A DNA stretch of 64,000 nt from Platerodrilus igneus (taxonomy: Eukaryota > Arthropoda > Insecta > Coleoptera > Lycidae): assembly GCA_036346225.1 (NCBI GenBank), contig JARFIW010001176.1:1501884-1565883 (forward strand). The letters are read 5' to 3'. Each line of letters opens with the position of its first letter. Position 1 is the first letter of the stretch. The notes beneath the pieces were generated by a model, which saw only the letters and a list, made by a program, of their open reading frames with translations, was not told the DNA's origin and did no database searches. Both the position numbers and the translations under genes were made by a program. Below are positions 9,959 to 21,000 of the stretch, one piece after another.

Positions 9959-10630
9959 CGACAATGCCTTGCATTTTCAACTTGTTAGTCTATTATATTC
10001 AGCGTGTCTTGCGATTAACGTATGTTAAGGTTCTAGGAGCTATGGGATTCGTAGGTTTAGTAGATCTGTGGGTGAATATCTTTCGTTCGTGTATGCAGGT
10101 TTCCAGGCATTTACATTGCGCACGTTTGTCAGGAGTAACGCATATTTGGCTTTATTGGACCATATATTTGTGGAATCTTCAGTTTATTGAGATGAACGTG
10201 TGTCTAAGTGTTTGTGTATCTTATTTTGGCCTCAGGGTTTATAGCTTCTTAAACATAATGGGTCTGGATCTGTGAGTCAGATTGGTGTATGAATTTGTTG
10301 TATCTGGGCGTGTCTGTAAATGTGAATCAATGTTGTAGGTTTCTAGATTTGTAGATTCCGTTTGGTGGAATTAACGAACATTGAATTTTTGGATCTATTG
10401 TATGTCTTAATTTGTTACATCCGTGCGTCAGTGGACATGAAATCATTTTACCTATGGGCTTATTAATGTGGGTAGGTGTGTGCGCGTAAAAGAAGTGTGA
10501 GTGTGGTTGTGTGGCAGGTGTGTTGTGAGTGATTTGATTTGGCCCTTACGTTTCTAGATTTTTAAACCATGTGAGTTACGTTTTGGGCCTTGGGAGCTGC
10601 CTTTTTAAAAAGTCTTTTTCCAAAAACTCT
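9959..10630. other. GT-rich degenerate repeats
   Basis: Non-coding. Recurrent phrases such as GTGTTTGT, TTTCTAGATTTGT, GGATCTATTG and AATTTGTTACATCCGTG appear at irregular spacing, as in 11090-11560 and 12660-13400. I read it as an old, heavily diverged satellite or repeat cluster. The frame 9964-10275 has no recognisable domain. Confidence 0.4.
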
Positions 10631-11055
10631 TGTAACAATTTTTATTTAATCAGAATTTACAAATGGAATTTTACAAAAGTATATAAAATTACTCGAAGTC
10701 GAAATTACTGTTAAATGGATTTAAATTAGGGCGAGTAGCCTGAACAACAAACAATGCAAAAGTTGTGCGGTTGAATTCTGACTGACTATCTTGGAGCTCC
10801 CGGGGTATTTATGTTGTCCCAGCCCCTCACATTTCTGTGGGAACTGCAAAACTCATGTCTGCTTATTTCTTTATTAATTTATACAATACAAAGTAACAAT
10901 CTTAATTTTAATAATTGCGGTTTTAGAACCGACTGTGACCTGCACCGGCAGTATCACTTATGCCTGGAATACATTATATTAATATCCGTTCTCACAACTT
11001 CCTTGTGAACTTTCATTACCCTTTTCTTTATTTATCCTTGAATTACATTGTTGCA
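10631..11055 (-). repeat. Solo LTR candidate with promoter
   Basis: About 425 bp beginning TGTAACAA and ending TTGTTGCA, so the termini form a short inverted repeat starting TG and ending CA, as LTRs do. Read on the minus strand it carries a TATA-like box and an initiator-like sequence (10777-10813). No flanking target duplication is clear, and no pol remnant adjoins it. A solo LTR is the best reading. The termini resemble the 1.8-kb LTRs at 18000 and 43253, but the interior does not. Confidence 0.5.
10777..10813 (-). promoter_or_regulatory. TATA box plus initiator inside the LTR candidate
   Basis: On the minus strand CATAAATA (10813-10806) is followed about 28 bp later by TCAGTCAGA (10785-10777), an arthropod-type initiator (TCAGT). 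The spacing matches a core pol II promoter and gives the orientation of the LTR. Confidence 0.55.
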
Positions 11056-11578
11056 TCTAACTTAAGTTTCTTAATAATTTCTATTTGAAATTAGATCTAT
11101 GAGATGCGTAAGGTTTTGGATTTGTGACTCGTCTTCGTCGTTGTATTTTTGTTTCTGTGTGTCTGTAGATCCAAATTGGTGCTTCAAGTTTTTAGTTCCT
11201 CAGTTTCAGTTGTATTTGAATTCACAAGCCACTTGAAATGGATTCAGTGTGTTTGTTGCGAATAGCAGGTGTTACTTACCTGGATTAATTTAATCGGTTA
11301 TTTGGGTCTAAAGTTTCCTTGGTTTCCGAATATGTACTCTGGATTGGTGTCCGTTTGTTGGCAAGGTGCCAGAGGTGTGAACTTCGTGTCCGTAAATTTG
11401 AATTGATTCTCTGGATTTTCAATTTCTAAAATTCAGTGTGCTTGTTGGAGTTAATAATTGCTGGTTGTGTAAGTCGTCTATTCAGTCAATGTGTTTTGCC
11501 TGTGTATCTGGAAATCTTTTTTATGGGTTTGTTCGCTCTGACCAACCCATGTACGATTCTTAGATGTTTTGGACTATA
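11056..11578. other. GT-rich degenerate repeats
   Basis: Continuation of the GT-rich domain, with phrases like GTGTCTGTAGATCCAAATTGG and TTGGTGCTTCAAG that recur diverged near 12830. No gene seen. Confidence 0.4.
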
Positions 11579-12659
11579 TACTGGTTGGTCTATAAAGGAA
11601 TGAACATTTTAACATCCTCTAGAGAAATAATCATAATAACTATCAAATATTTATATCAACAAAATAAAAATAAAGAATGTAAATTTAAGTTTTGAAAATC
11701 ACATCGTCCAAATGATTTCATTTCCTTTGGGGTATACGCATTATTCCAAATGGACGCTTACATTCTGAAAAACACGAGTAGGGGTATGCCGCGAAATTAC
11801 TGCAATTTCTTGCCGAATATTCAACTTCAGGTAAGCGATTGACCTTGGCCAATTGCGAAGAGCCTTACTCTTATGTACCCCCATAAGAAAAAATCCGCTG
11901 AGGTTAAATCAGGACTACGCGAAGGCCATGAAGTGTTTCTTCGTTTATGAAGAAACATTTCCTTCACTGCTTGGACGCTAGCATTCGCTTTGTGGTTTTT
12001 GGCGCCATCCTGTTGAAATCGTGTATTTCTATTGTAACCTGGAATATCTTCCAGTGTTGGAACCAGAAAGTCTCAGTAGCGTTCAGAAGTCACGGTTGCA
12101 GTGCGGCCACGACAGTCTTAAAAAATGGGAACCGATCAAACCCCACGCTGTTATTCAAACACAAGCCGTAACCTTTGCTGAGTGAAATGGTCGCTGATGC
12201 TTCCAACAGAGATTCCCGGAAGCTCAATGCGACAATTTTGTTTGTTAACGGAGTCGTTAAGGTAAAATGGCTCTTATCCGAAAAAAAACTTTGGAAATCG
12301 ATCCAATATCTCACTTGTAAAATGTAGGCGTAAGGCAAAGTGTCTATCTACTTCAACTCCTGCACTAACTGCAGCTTATTAGGGTGTAACTTCAGGTCAA
12401 GACGTAAAATGCGTTGCACAGTTCGTCTCAATCCAAGAGCCGCTGATCGTCTACAAGTGTATGTTTTTGATAGCGCGCATACAGACGCTTTTACACGCTC
12501 AAGGAACCCGTATTTTTATAAAACATACACACGCAAAGCGCACGCTGTTTTAACATTTCATATCAGGGCTGCACATTAACACCACCATGGCGATACGCGC
12601 ACCCGCGTTTAGGAACTACAGCTACTTCAAAAATGTATTTCTTTATGGACCATCCAGTA
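11579..12659 (-). mobile_element. mariner-like DNA transposon with TIRs and TA target
   Basis: The ends are inverted copies: CTGGTTGGTCTATAAAG starting at 11581 mirrors CTGGATGGTCCATAAAG read inward from 12657, and similarity continues for about 28 bp. Each end is flanked by TA (11579-11580 and 12658-12659), the target duplication of the IS630-Tc1-mariner superfamily. The interior is a decayed transposase on the minus strand. At about 1.08 kb it is somewhat short for a complete family member. It is inserted in the GT-rich repeat domain. Confidence 0.85.
11670..12540 (-). pseudogene. mariner-like transposase pseudogene
   Basis: Relic of a DDE transposase that would cut and paste the surrounding TIR element. 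In minus-strand order: a helix-turn-helix tail (TVQRILRLDLKLHPNKLQLVQEL, near 12430-12360), the FFSDKSHF box with the first catalytic Asp (near 12285), the FQQDGAKNH box with the second Asp (near 12020), and SRSPDLTSADFFLWG (near 11930), whose SPD lies about 32 residues after the second Asp. The C-terminus retains HLDDVIFKT-like residues (near 11700). Frames change repeatedly and a stop follows QEL, so no functional protein is possible. The intact-looking frame 12090-12338 is only its middle part. Confidence 0.85.
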
Positions 12660-13429
12660 TTTGTTGGACTTGATTTTGAATTGAAATGAACATATTGTGT
12701 CTGGGTATTTCTAGAACTGAATGTGGCCTCTAGATTTCTATCTTCCTTTTGTGATATTAGATCTATGGGAGTTGGAATATTTTCAATCCACGAATCTGCT
12801 TGGTTCTTGATTTTGTGTCTGTTGATACAAATTGGTGCTCCAAATTTAGGGTTCCTTTAATTTTGTTTAATTTCTGGATTTGTGAGTTAGTTAAGCTGGA
12901 CATGCGTATGTGTTAATTGGTATTTTGGGAGTGTATCTTTTTAGATTTAGTGGATTAATTGGGAAAAACTAATTTTACGTTACTGGATCTATTGAATCCG
13001 TAAGTTTATAGGATGGGTGCGTTTGTTTAGTTAACATATATAAAATTGGAACCGATTCTAGTTTCTTCGATATATTGTAACTATAAATTTCTTAAATCTG
13101 CGAGTCAGAAATTACTACGTTATCTGTGCGTATTTTAGATCTGAATCGATTCATGAATTTAGTTTTCAGAGTATGTTTGTTGGCACTAGTGGATGTTTAT
13201 TTTTTTGAGTTTGAGTTTGTTGAATCCGTGAGTTTGTGTAGTTTGTGCAACATTGTGTTGGTATGGCTGTAAATTTTAATTGGTATTCTTTCAGTTTCTT
13301 GTCTGTTTAAATTAACCAATATTGTGGGTTTAGATCTATCGGACCGAAGATTTGGAGTATCTGGAACGGTGTTGCGTTCTTAAATTTATAGGATCCATAC
13401 GTCACTTCGTTAAAATGGCAGATACAATA
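12660..13429. other. GT-rich degenerate repeats
   Basis: Same phrases as the flanking GT-rich blocks (GGATCTATTGAATCC, GTTTGTTTAGTTAAC, GAATCGATTC). No gene. A short (TAG)n run lies at about 13427-13441. Confidence 0.4.
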
Positions 13430-14090
13430 GTAGTAGTAGTATAGCGCTTGCCCGTACAGAGGGCGTAATCGGTTTCACACAAATTTACGTGCAATATTAT
13501 TTAAATCATTTACAAAATGAGCAGGCGAATTAATTAAACTAGTCTTACCTTTGTCCATCTACATAGTTAACTTAAGGTAAAGGGAAGTAATGAATTCTTT
13601 GTATTACGACAGTTGTCAAAGTCGAAATACTAATGATTTTGTTGTTCGTCACACAAACAGGGTCGTGAATTAAACCAATCTTGTTCCATAACAAATTTAT
13701 TTGCTAAGTTCGTTGATATCCTACAATTTTAAACAGGGAATACAAAGGTATGAGATACAGTAGCGTGAATTAGAAGGGAATACGCCAAACACTATAAAGA
13801 ACTGACATCAATCTTTTAGGTACAGTAGTTATGTTTACAATAGCATGATGGCCGCCGTTGTTACCAACTAGTTAGCCACTAACTTCGCGAAGCAACAATG
13901 TATATTTATTCCAAAGCGTCGGAAGTCATATTAACATTACATTTCCACGGTATACCTAGCATTAATAATTAATTTCTCGAAACATTGCTGGGAACTCAGA
14001 ACCGCATTTATATAATGCGTAATACCCGTAAATTAATGATTAGAAATCCCTTAATATAATTATTAACTAGAATCTTTGTCATGGCATTTG
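13430..14090. repeat. LTR-like dispersed repeat, copy 1
   Basis: Diverged direct counterpart of 32905-33450. The left part (GCTTGCCCGTACAGAGGGCG) matches GCATGCCCGCATAGAGAGCG there; the right part (TGCGTAATACCCGTAAATTA, then AAATCCC) matches TGTGTAATACCCCTAAATTA, then AAATCCCC. It is non-coding and about 550-660 bp long, consistent with an LTR or other non-coding transposon family. Ends are not resolved. Confidence 0.5.
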
Positions 14091-16019
14091 TAGCGTAACA
14101 ACTTGAATCCAAATCATTGCTACAGTTTTGTGATTCACATAGATCCAATGCCTCGTTAGGTCCAACAAACGTTTTTCTTGTCTTTTGGATTCTACAGGTG
14201 TTTGGATTTGTAAGTAAGTCTAGTTCTTGAACATGTGATTCTGTATCAATAGATTCATTGGGTTTGGGTTACAAATATAGAGCCACTTCTAATTTTAAAA
14301 TGCATTGCGTGAGGTTATTGATAGTATTTGAACCCTCATGAGAAATAGCAGTGTGTGTAGGGGGAGGATGCATAGTGTTAATACTGTCATACAAGCGAAG
14401 AAGATATGCGGGAAGATCATGGTTTTGAAATTTTATGCCCAAATTCGATTGATTAATGGGTGATGAAGAGGTCCGATAAGCTAGCACGAAATGAAGGTGT
14501 TGCATTGATTTGAACTGTCGAAATATTGAAAGAATAAAATATGGGTATTCGCGAATAATAGTTCAAAAGAGATTTCGGACAACTTGCACTGGGCGTTGTT
14601 GTATACAACATGGAGAAAATTAAGACACATCCAGAAGATGAAATAATTATTGTTTCATATATGTTTAAATATTTCGTCTACTTATAAAACACGATTAGTT
14701 TGTCACGCAATAGCAATACAAGACATTCATATTTTGTGAAAAATTGTATTACATTAAAAAAATTACTTTCTTCTTTTTTAAACTGTAAGACCTTCGTTAT
14801 TATGTTTATTGAGTGCATTTTTTCCCAGGAGTTTCTGAAACTAATAATAATTATGAGATACATACAAACGCATATAATGGTAATACATTTACAACCTGCT
14901 TCGTCATCCATACATAAATTATTACAGTATTCAAAACTTCGTGCAAAATTAATAATTCATACTATTCAAATTTTTACGTGCGTGTTTTATTCTTGAATGG
15001 ACCGAGAAAGCCAAACCTCAAAGGCTATAATTTTCAACTTTGTTTTCGCCATTTCTTTACCTGCGTTTTGTTTTACTCTTTTCTGCATATTTAATTCGCT
15101 GCTACTATTTCTACTATCGACGTATACCGTACACCTCGAGGTAATCAATAAGGTTAGCTTTCATCTAATAAATAATAAATCAATGCATCGTAATCAAGTC
15201 CTACGCAACAAGGCAGGCAAAGCAGGCAGGCAGGCGGCTTTAGAAAACCTTTCAAAGAAATTATGCTTGGCTTTTATAAGATCAGACGTAGTCGATCGAT
15301 TTGGAAGAGACGGGCGATTTTCTATGATTAATCTATGCTTGCTGATTAATGATTCTTTTTGATCGAAGTGACAACGTTTGAATTGTTTGAAATGTTCGCT
15401 CGGTGAGTGGCTCGTTATTTTATCTGTAATTTAATTAGATTGGACTTCTGTACGAAAGGTCAAGTCAGCTTTGTTTTTTGAAATCGTATTTTAAATGTCA
15501 GCCTGGATTATTAAATAAGAATGTTGATTTTATTAAAAAGTTATATTTTTGTCGAGTAAAAGCTGCCAATACGCAAAGTTCACGATGTGAAAGATCCCCA
15601 GGAAGAACATGAACTGGAACATGACATTTTTCGGCGCAGTTTTTCAAATGTATACTGTATTAATCCAGAATTACAAGGAACCTGTAATTGTTTTTATTTG
15701 CTTAAGCTTTTTACGTTATTGCACGCTTTTCCCCATGCGAAACTTGAACCGCGACTTTTGTAACGTTCTCAACAAAGCGCTCGTAGGCTCACTAGTTTAC
15801 TGGCTACGTGACTGAGCACTTGCAACACTTGATTAACATTGAAATATATCATTTTTCATAGAGTGTTAAGCGATAGTCATTGGACGAATGTTCTCAGCAG
15901 ATCAATCTGAGCATGTTCCCATATAAACATAATTATCAGGGTAGGTTATTTTTGCACAGTACACTTATTCAGCCATTAATGTTATCCTACAAATGTAATC
16001 ATTTTTCCGTTGGATACAA
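14091..16019. other. AT-rich DNA, nothing recognised
   Basis: No repeat match and no recognisable protein. The longest open frame, 14997-15362 on plus (121 codons), has one hydrophobic stretch near its N-terminus and a low-complexity AGKAGRQAA patch. I see no domain, splice context or homologue-like motif, so I do not call it a gene. Confidence 0.45.
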
Positions 16020-16904
16020 AGGGCAATAATAACAATAATAATGGTACGACCTGCCCGTCGTAAGAGGCAACTAAAGAGGTCTCACACTTATAGACAAACA
16101 TACACACAAACGCCGTGCAGTTGCGATTAAGCGGTAGCTCCTACCTGTCGTAAAAGACGACTAATAGGAGACCGGTAAGGTCCGGTGAACAACCTCCTCC
16201 AATCCCAAAGTGCGACACACAGGCCGATGGGACGGCTGATACAGCAATAGTACGTACCGTAACTGTAGAACTCAAAAACCAGGCGACACCCTGTTTAAGC
16301 ATAGTCTTACCAGCGTTACTCCGGGGCTATACGTTGGCCGATTAAATATTTCCTCACGTACCCGAGAAAATGCGATAATTTTACCTATTCTTAAATTAAA
16401 AAAATCCGCAGAGTTCACTACGCACGAACACTCAAAGCGAAGCAGAAGAAGAAGACTGCCAACTCCGAAAACACCTACACCAGCCCAACGTGTTTTACCT
16501 GGATTTCCAGCAACCGCAAAGGCCGGGACTACACAAGGGATGAGATGGAACGATGTAATGAACGGCACTGTCATACGTTGCTACTCCAAAGCCACCAAAC
16601 TGGAAACCATATTAACGATACTGATTCGAACTACACACACTTTTCTTCGAACAATACCCACAACTATCACAAACTGTAACAGAACAACGCCTAATAGATC
16701 ATAAAAGATTAATTTTAAAAAATAACAAACTCATTGCTATTGAACTAGAACTAATAAAAAGAAGTAGTCCAGGAACTCAATATTGAAAATGAAGACACAA
16801 AAACCTAAATATAGAAACTATTAGATGCGCGCACACATGCGCGCGCACAAACGCACACACGTGAACCATACCTTGTTACCTTTTACGCGCGGCATAATTA
16901 CCTG
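16020..16904 (+). pseudogene. R2/R4-type LINE: 5' region and N-terminal part
   Basis: First piece of an early-branching LINE of the R2/R4/NeSL kind, most like R4/Dong, which target DNA with a restriction-like endonuclease. The 5' region has two related stretches (ACCTGCCCGTCGTAAGAGGC near 16049, CTACCTGTCGTAAAAGACG near 16140). Coding remnants follow: GMRWNDVMNGTVIRCY (near 16540), KLETILTILIRTTHTF (near 16605), and in another frame VTEQRLIDHKRLILKNNKL (near 16675). At least one frameshift and a stop (near 16786) break it. It continues at 17400 after an inserted repeat. The clade name is an inference from motif memory. Confidence 0.65.
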
Positions 16905-17400
16905 CCATTTTGTAACATATACCGACCACGTTTTACCGGGCGATGCAATCGCTATCTAAATCAAATTTACATGCACAATTTAAGTAAAATCAAATTACTC
17001 ACGTGATGGGTATCTCGGAACTTAATCTCTGGATCCAGCGGTGATTTGTGGGTTACGCCTTGTTGACCATCAAATTTCCATCCGTCCTAACGTAACTTTT
17101 ATCACACTCGTAGGGGGTTAGAAGGAATAGGTACCAGGTACACAAAGGTAAGATACAGGAAACCTACATACCTATTTCTAAAGAAAAAACACACACCACT
17201 CAGATAGTTGTTGCCTGGTCCAGGACTCGTGGCTTAATCTCTGCTTTCGACACTCACGCACCTCCGCGTCCACTCTGCGAGACGCGACTGTCAGCGACGA
17301 CGGAAGTTGACATTATTAATTTAAAAAAACGCGCAATTAACTTATAAATTATACCTAAATCTGAAACATGATACATTGCCATTTTGGCATGTAACAACCT
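16905..17400 (-). repeat. LTR-like dispersed repeat inside the R2/R4-type LINE
   Basis: Matches 29055-29492 in the same orientation over about 440 bp: shared AAATTTACATGCACA at the start, CTCGTGGCTTAAT in the middle, and GACTGTCAGCGACGA followed by AACATGATACAT at the end. The termini read TGTAACATATACCG (16914) and GGCATGTAACA (to 17396). It is non-coding and splits the LINE between its N-terminal and middle coding blocks. I infer a solo LTR or another non-coding element; orientation is uncertain. Confidence 0.55.
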
Positions 17401-17968
17401 GAACACACTACGGTAACATCTAATGAAAAACAACCAATAAACTAACCACCTAAACTACCCAAACACCCAAGAATAGATAAAACCTACAACTAGAAGAAAC
17501 CTTCGATAAGGAAATGGAAACGAATCTAACGCATTGGTAAGGAACAAACCCAAATCTAAGAAACCACATCCCAAAGCTGTTCTTCACACCGAATACCCCC
17601 CCAATTTATCAACAAAATGAACACAGTAATCCCTAATTATCCACACAAAATAGTACACTAGAAGACATCCACACAATCGTATACACTGCAGCAAACATAA
17701 TCAAACACAACAACCAAAGAATCTCATAGCAAACAAAGAAGACAAGAAGAAAATATATAAAACTAAAAACCTAAGAAGAGATATAGGCTATACGATCCAA
17801 TATATAAGAAAAATAAAACGATATAACAAAAATAGTAAAAAATAATACGACACAAACATAATTAGAAACTTTCGACACTATGAAACAAAAATTTGCTGCA
17901 TATGCTACCAGACTACGCAGATATAAAGAGTCCAATGAAAGGAAAGATTGAAACGAATTTTTTGAAGC
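17400..17968 (+). pseudogene. R2/R4-type LINE: middle block before RT
   Basis: Continues the LINE. The recognisable block is DTMKQKFAAYATRLRRYKES (17873-17932) followed by NERK and NEFFEAL. This resembles the charged segment that precedes the RT domain in R4-like elements (family form: LKQKLAA..LRRYKKS). Upstream, VYTAANIIKHNNQR-like residues near 17672-17715 belong to the same region. Several stops are present. The coding similarity ends at 17968, where an LTR begins on the opposite strand. Confidence 0.6.
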
Positions 17969-18079
17969 ACTATAACACCAGCCCCACGTTGTGAGCCAGT
18001 GTAACATTTTTCTTAAATGGGCGCCAGTGAAGTGTTTCTCTTCTTAACACATATATCTGACTTTAGAAGTTGGGTGTCA

Positions 18080-18378
18080 TTACATGTGATTTTCCAATGC
18101 TCCACCCGAAGGTACTACATTGGCCAGGAAACGAGTTTTTTTTTTACCTGAAAAATTTTGAATTTTGCCGAATCCTTGCTGTTCCAAGCAAGGTAGGGAT
18201 CTTTAACGTGCGTGACAACACTCACACACGGGACCTCCATTTTACCTCTCATCCGAACGAGGGTGTATTTTTGCGAAAAATGCTCGCCTAACATTTTTCA
18301 AGCGGACCGTGTCGGGATTCGAACCCGGGACCTTGGGCGTAGTAGTCACACACATACCACTACGCCACGGAGCCGCCT
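18080..18378 (-). mobile_element. tRNA-derived SINE, copy 2 (full length)
   Basis: Best copy, about 299 bp. On the minus strand the tRNA-like head starts GCGGCTCCGTGGCGTAGTGG (18376), with B box GGTTCGAATCCCG near 18325, a central part with GGAGGTCCCGTGTG and GCACGTTAAAGATCCC, and a 3' part ending CCAATGTAGTACCTTC, GGGTGGAGCATTGG and a short AATCACATGTAA tail. The head can pair 6 of 7 acceptor positions. Perfect 14-bp target duplications GAAGTTGGGTGTCA flank it (18066-18079 and 18379-18392), and the related LTR at 43370 shows the unoccupied site. Confidence 0.95.
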
Positions 18379-19619
18379 GAAGTTGGGTGTCAGCAAAACG
18401 AAGTCTTCCGACGTAACTAGGGGTCTATTGCTTGGGTAGAGCTATGAGAAATGGGGGGGTAAGTCGAAATCTGTTGGGGGTTATACTCAAACTAAAACAA
18501 ATAGGCGCCACCAAGTCCGGATTGATTCACGTTAATGGCATGGCATATTTCTAAGGGCGGACGTGGGGACCCAAAGAAAAAAAGATCGCCTTCGCTCACA
18601 AAAACCTGTCTTAACAGAATAAGACGCTGCTCCTGTAAGAGAGTATATTAATTAGATCAACATAGAATTGGAACACTGTTTGTGTCCCGCAAACACACCT
18701 AAAGAAATATAAAAAAAAATATTTTCTATATAAGGTTGGCATCAAAAATACAACTCTTAAAGATATTAATTTTCGGTGGTTAGGTTTGATCACACTTGAT
18801 CAAAATAAAAAACTTTAAGCTTGCACTAATAATTTACTAAAAAGTATCTCTTTTTCTTTAAATAAAATTCAATGCAACAAAATTAAATAATTACTTGGAT
18901 TACTTTGTAAGTTTAAAGTAAGGTTTATCAACCTTATTCATGATCAAATATATTACAACAAGGTGTAACTTGTTACACAAAGATATTCTAACCCATTCAG
19001 ATCTGTTTAGGTCGATTACATTACAAAAGTTAATATACAAATTTCTCTCTTTAAGTAAAAGCACTAATTTTAGTTTAAAATGAAAATGATCACAAAAATA
19101 TTCTAGTTTTCAAAGGTGGTAGTAACACAGTGCTAAGCATCTGCTTTCAAGGATACATGTGTCAGCAGCATATTTCAGACAAACAAGTGACGTAGGTACA
19201 CCTGTTATTGTAACTAACAATTTATATTCTTACAAAATCAAGTGAGTGAATTTTAAGTTTGATACTAGGAAATCCAGCTTAGCAATAGTTGAAGCAAATA
19301 ACAAATTCGTACTTCTACACATCGGAACAAAATAGCGTGTTTCTAGAGTGAAACACAAAAGAATTTCTTAGAACTACTACGAACCAAACAAAACTGCATT
19401 CCTAGACTGGATTAGGTACTTGTTTCACCATGCGAAATTTACTGCATATTTTCTACCAAAGTAGCATCTTCACTAGGTGCAACAAACGATCTTCTATAAA
19501 TTAGATCAACCTTCCATCTTCCAAGTACACCGTACACATCGTAAAGTGAATTGGTTTTCTTAACGTCGATTCTAGTTTTCAAAATTCTAACTGCATCGTA
19601 GATTGTAGTGATGTTTTTT

Positions 19620-19690
19620 GTCGCCTAATGTTTCGTCGCCTAATCTTTCGTCGCCTAATCTTTCGTCGCCTAATCTTTCGTCACGCTAAA
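19620..19690. repeat. Tandem 16-bp repeat in the LTR
   Basis: Four units of TCGCCTAATCTTTCG (first unit slightly different), at about 19619-19683. The equivalent position of the other LTR copy (44605-44680) carries a different tandem, three units built on GTTGCGGTTTCTGACATATC. This looks like the rapidly evolving upstream repeats common in LTR U3 regions. Confidence 0.8.
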
Positions 19691-20076
19691 CAAATTTTCC
19701 AAATTAAATAAAATAATAACGTTTATACTATACCAACCGCTATTCAGAAAATGTGCTCACTCATTAAAATTGATACGCAGGTTACTGGCCATCGTCCTTT
19801 CATACATCTTGCTAGTTCTGCTACGTATGGCCGAGTGCTTATCACGCTCGCTCGGACGGTCGGAGGATCCAAAGGGGGAGGTTGTCACACCTAAACGCGC
19901 CTGCGACTGGCTGTGGAATGCACCGACATCCAACCCAAATAGACTAACAAATCTAGATGCTGTTCTAATGTATTATTTTACTTGTTAACTGTATTGCGAC
20001 ATTATTTAATAAAAGTGCTTTATTAATTTCGGACTTTTAAAGAAGGGATTTATCAACCAAAAATAAAATTGTTACA

Positions 20077-20435
20077 AGATAAGAACATAGACTTAAAAAA
20101 AAAGAAAAACAATTTTCCAAATAATATCACAAGAAGTGAGCAAACATATGATCAACTTCCCCTAGAACACAACTAGAATAATAATTGGATCAAAGCAGAA
20201 ACAGAAAAACACAGCCACATAGAAACCCAAAGAGATCGTCACGTTACAAGAGAAGAACTCTTAGACACCATCGGACGTACATATAACTGAAAATACCCAG
20301 GAGCAGATAAAATTTAACATTTTTGGTACAAACAGTCCTCATTCACACAAAGCACACACCAGAGAGATAAACATCATCCTTCACACAAACACGTTCTCAA
20401 AATTCTTAACACAAGTAAAAACATCCTGTTATCGG
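20077..20435 (+). pseudogene. R2/R4-type LINE: start of RT domain
   Basis: The LINE resumes after the LTR. In one frame VTREELLDTIGRTYNWKYPG (20242-20301) then ADKIQHFWYK gives the conserved early RT block (family form: W..PG.D.i.nfWwK.f). INIILHTNTFSKFLTQ-like residues follow near 20370 in another frame. It breaks off around 20430-20450 where a Jockey-superfamily LINE is inserted; the exact junction is blurred by shared bases around ATCCAAC. Confidence 0.65.
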
Positions 20436-21000
20436 ATGCGAATCCAACGCACTCCATACGGTATGGGGCAGCGTTGATACAAACCTTCGAGGAAAAGTAC
20501 TACTCGAGTACATATCGAGTAAGAATCTGGAGATTCTTAACTCTGGCATCGACAGGCATTTCAAAACATATCTTGAACTGGCAGGTGACGCCTAAAGCAA
20601 CACAATCAGATCACAGATTGTTAAGTTTTAAAATAAAGACAGCAGAAGTTGCTTATAAAGAATATAGGAACCCAAAAGAGACCAACAGGTCTATCTATTT
20701 AGGCAGCCTGGAGGAACGACTTTTGACAACCCCAAATCAATAGAAGAGCTACAGAGATACTCGGTCTCTCTTCAGATCTCCATCGTAGAGTCCTTTGAAC
20801 ATGCATGCTCGGTCAGAACAGATTCTAATCGCTACCATGGTGGGGTGAGGAACTACAGAAGCTGAAAAAGACCTTAGACAAACTGTTCAACAAGTCAAAA
20901 CACGCCAGAAGTATGGCTGACTGGGGGGGGGGGGGCATATAAAAGCCACCGACGACTATACAAAACGACAATTAGAAGACGACCGAGAGACTCTTGGAAG
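20436..21000 (+). pseudogene. LINE-1n endonuclease C-terminal remnant
   Basis: AP-type endonuclease remnant of the nested LINE. In one frame the block NALHTVWGSVDTNLRGKVLL (from 20445) corresponds to the family's N.HHT.WG motif. After a frame change, TQSDHRLLSFKIKT (near 20606) gives the SDH box with catalytic His. RNRSIYLGSLEERL and SIEELQRYS-like residues lead toward RT. The N-terminal half of the endonuclease is missing, typical of 5' truncation. Confidence 0.8.

Larger units (their letters stand above)
17969..20076 (-). repeat. 1.8-kb LTR plus primer-binding-site stub (antisense)
   Basis: Minus-strand LTR starting TGTAACAATTTTATTT (20076) and ending GAAAAATGTTACA (18000). Immediately after its 3' end comes CTGGCTCACAACGTGGGGC (17999-17981), laid out like a retroviral-type primer-binding site, then about 12 bp more of element interior. 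It is therefore a 5' LTR with a stub of internal sequence. A second copy lies at 43253-45079. Removing a SINE (18080-18378) with one target duplication leaves about 1764 bp, close to the other copy's 1827 bp. A four-unit tandem repeat lies at 19620-19690. It interrupts the R2/R4-type LINE; no target duplication is expected because the other end of the element is gone. Confidence 0.75.

Noticed and set aside
14997..15362. 121-codon plus-strand frame as a small membrane protein gene
   Set aside because: One hydrophobic segment, but no domain, no splice signals and no homologue-like pattern; AT-rich DNA yields such frames by chance.
19620..19690. CRISPR-like short tandem repeat
   Set aside because: Contiguous 16-bp tandem without spacers inside an LTR.
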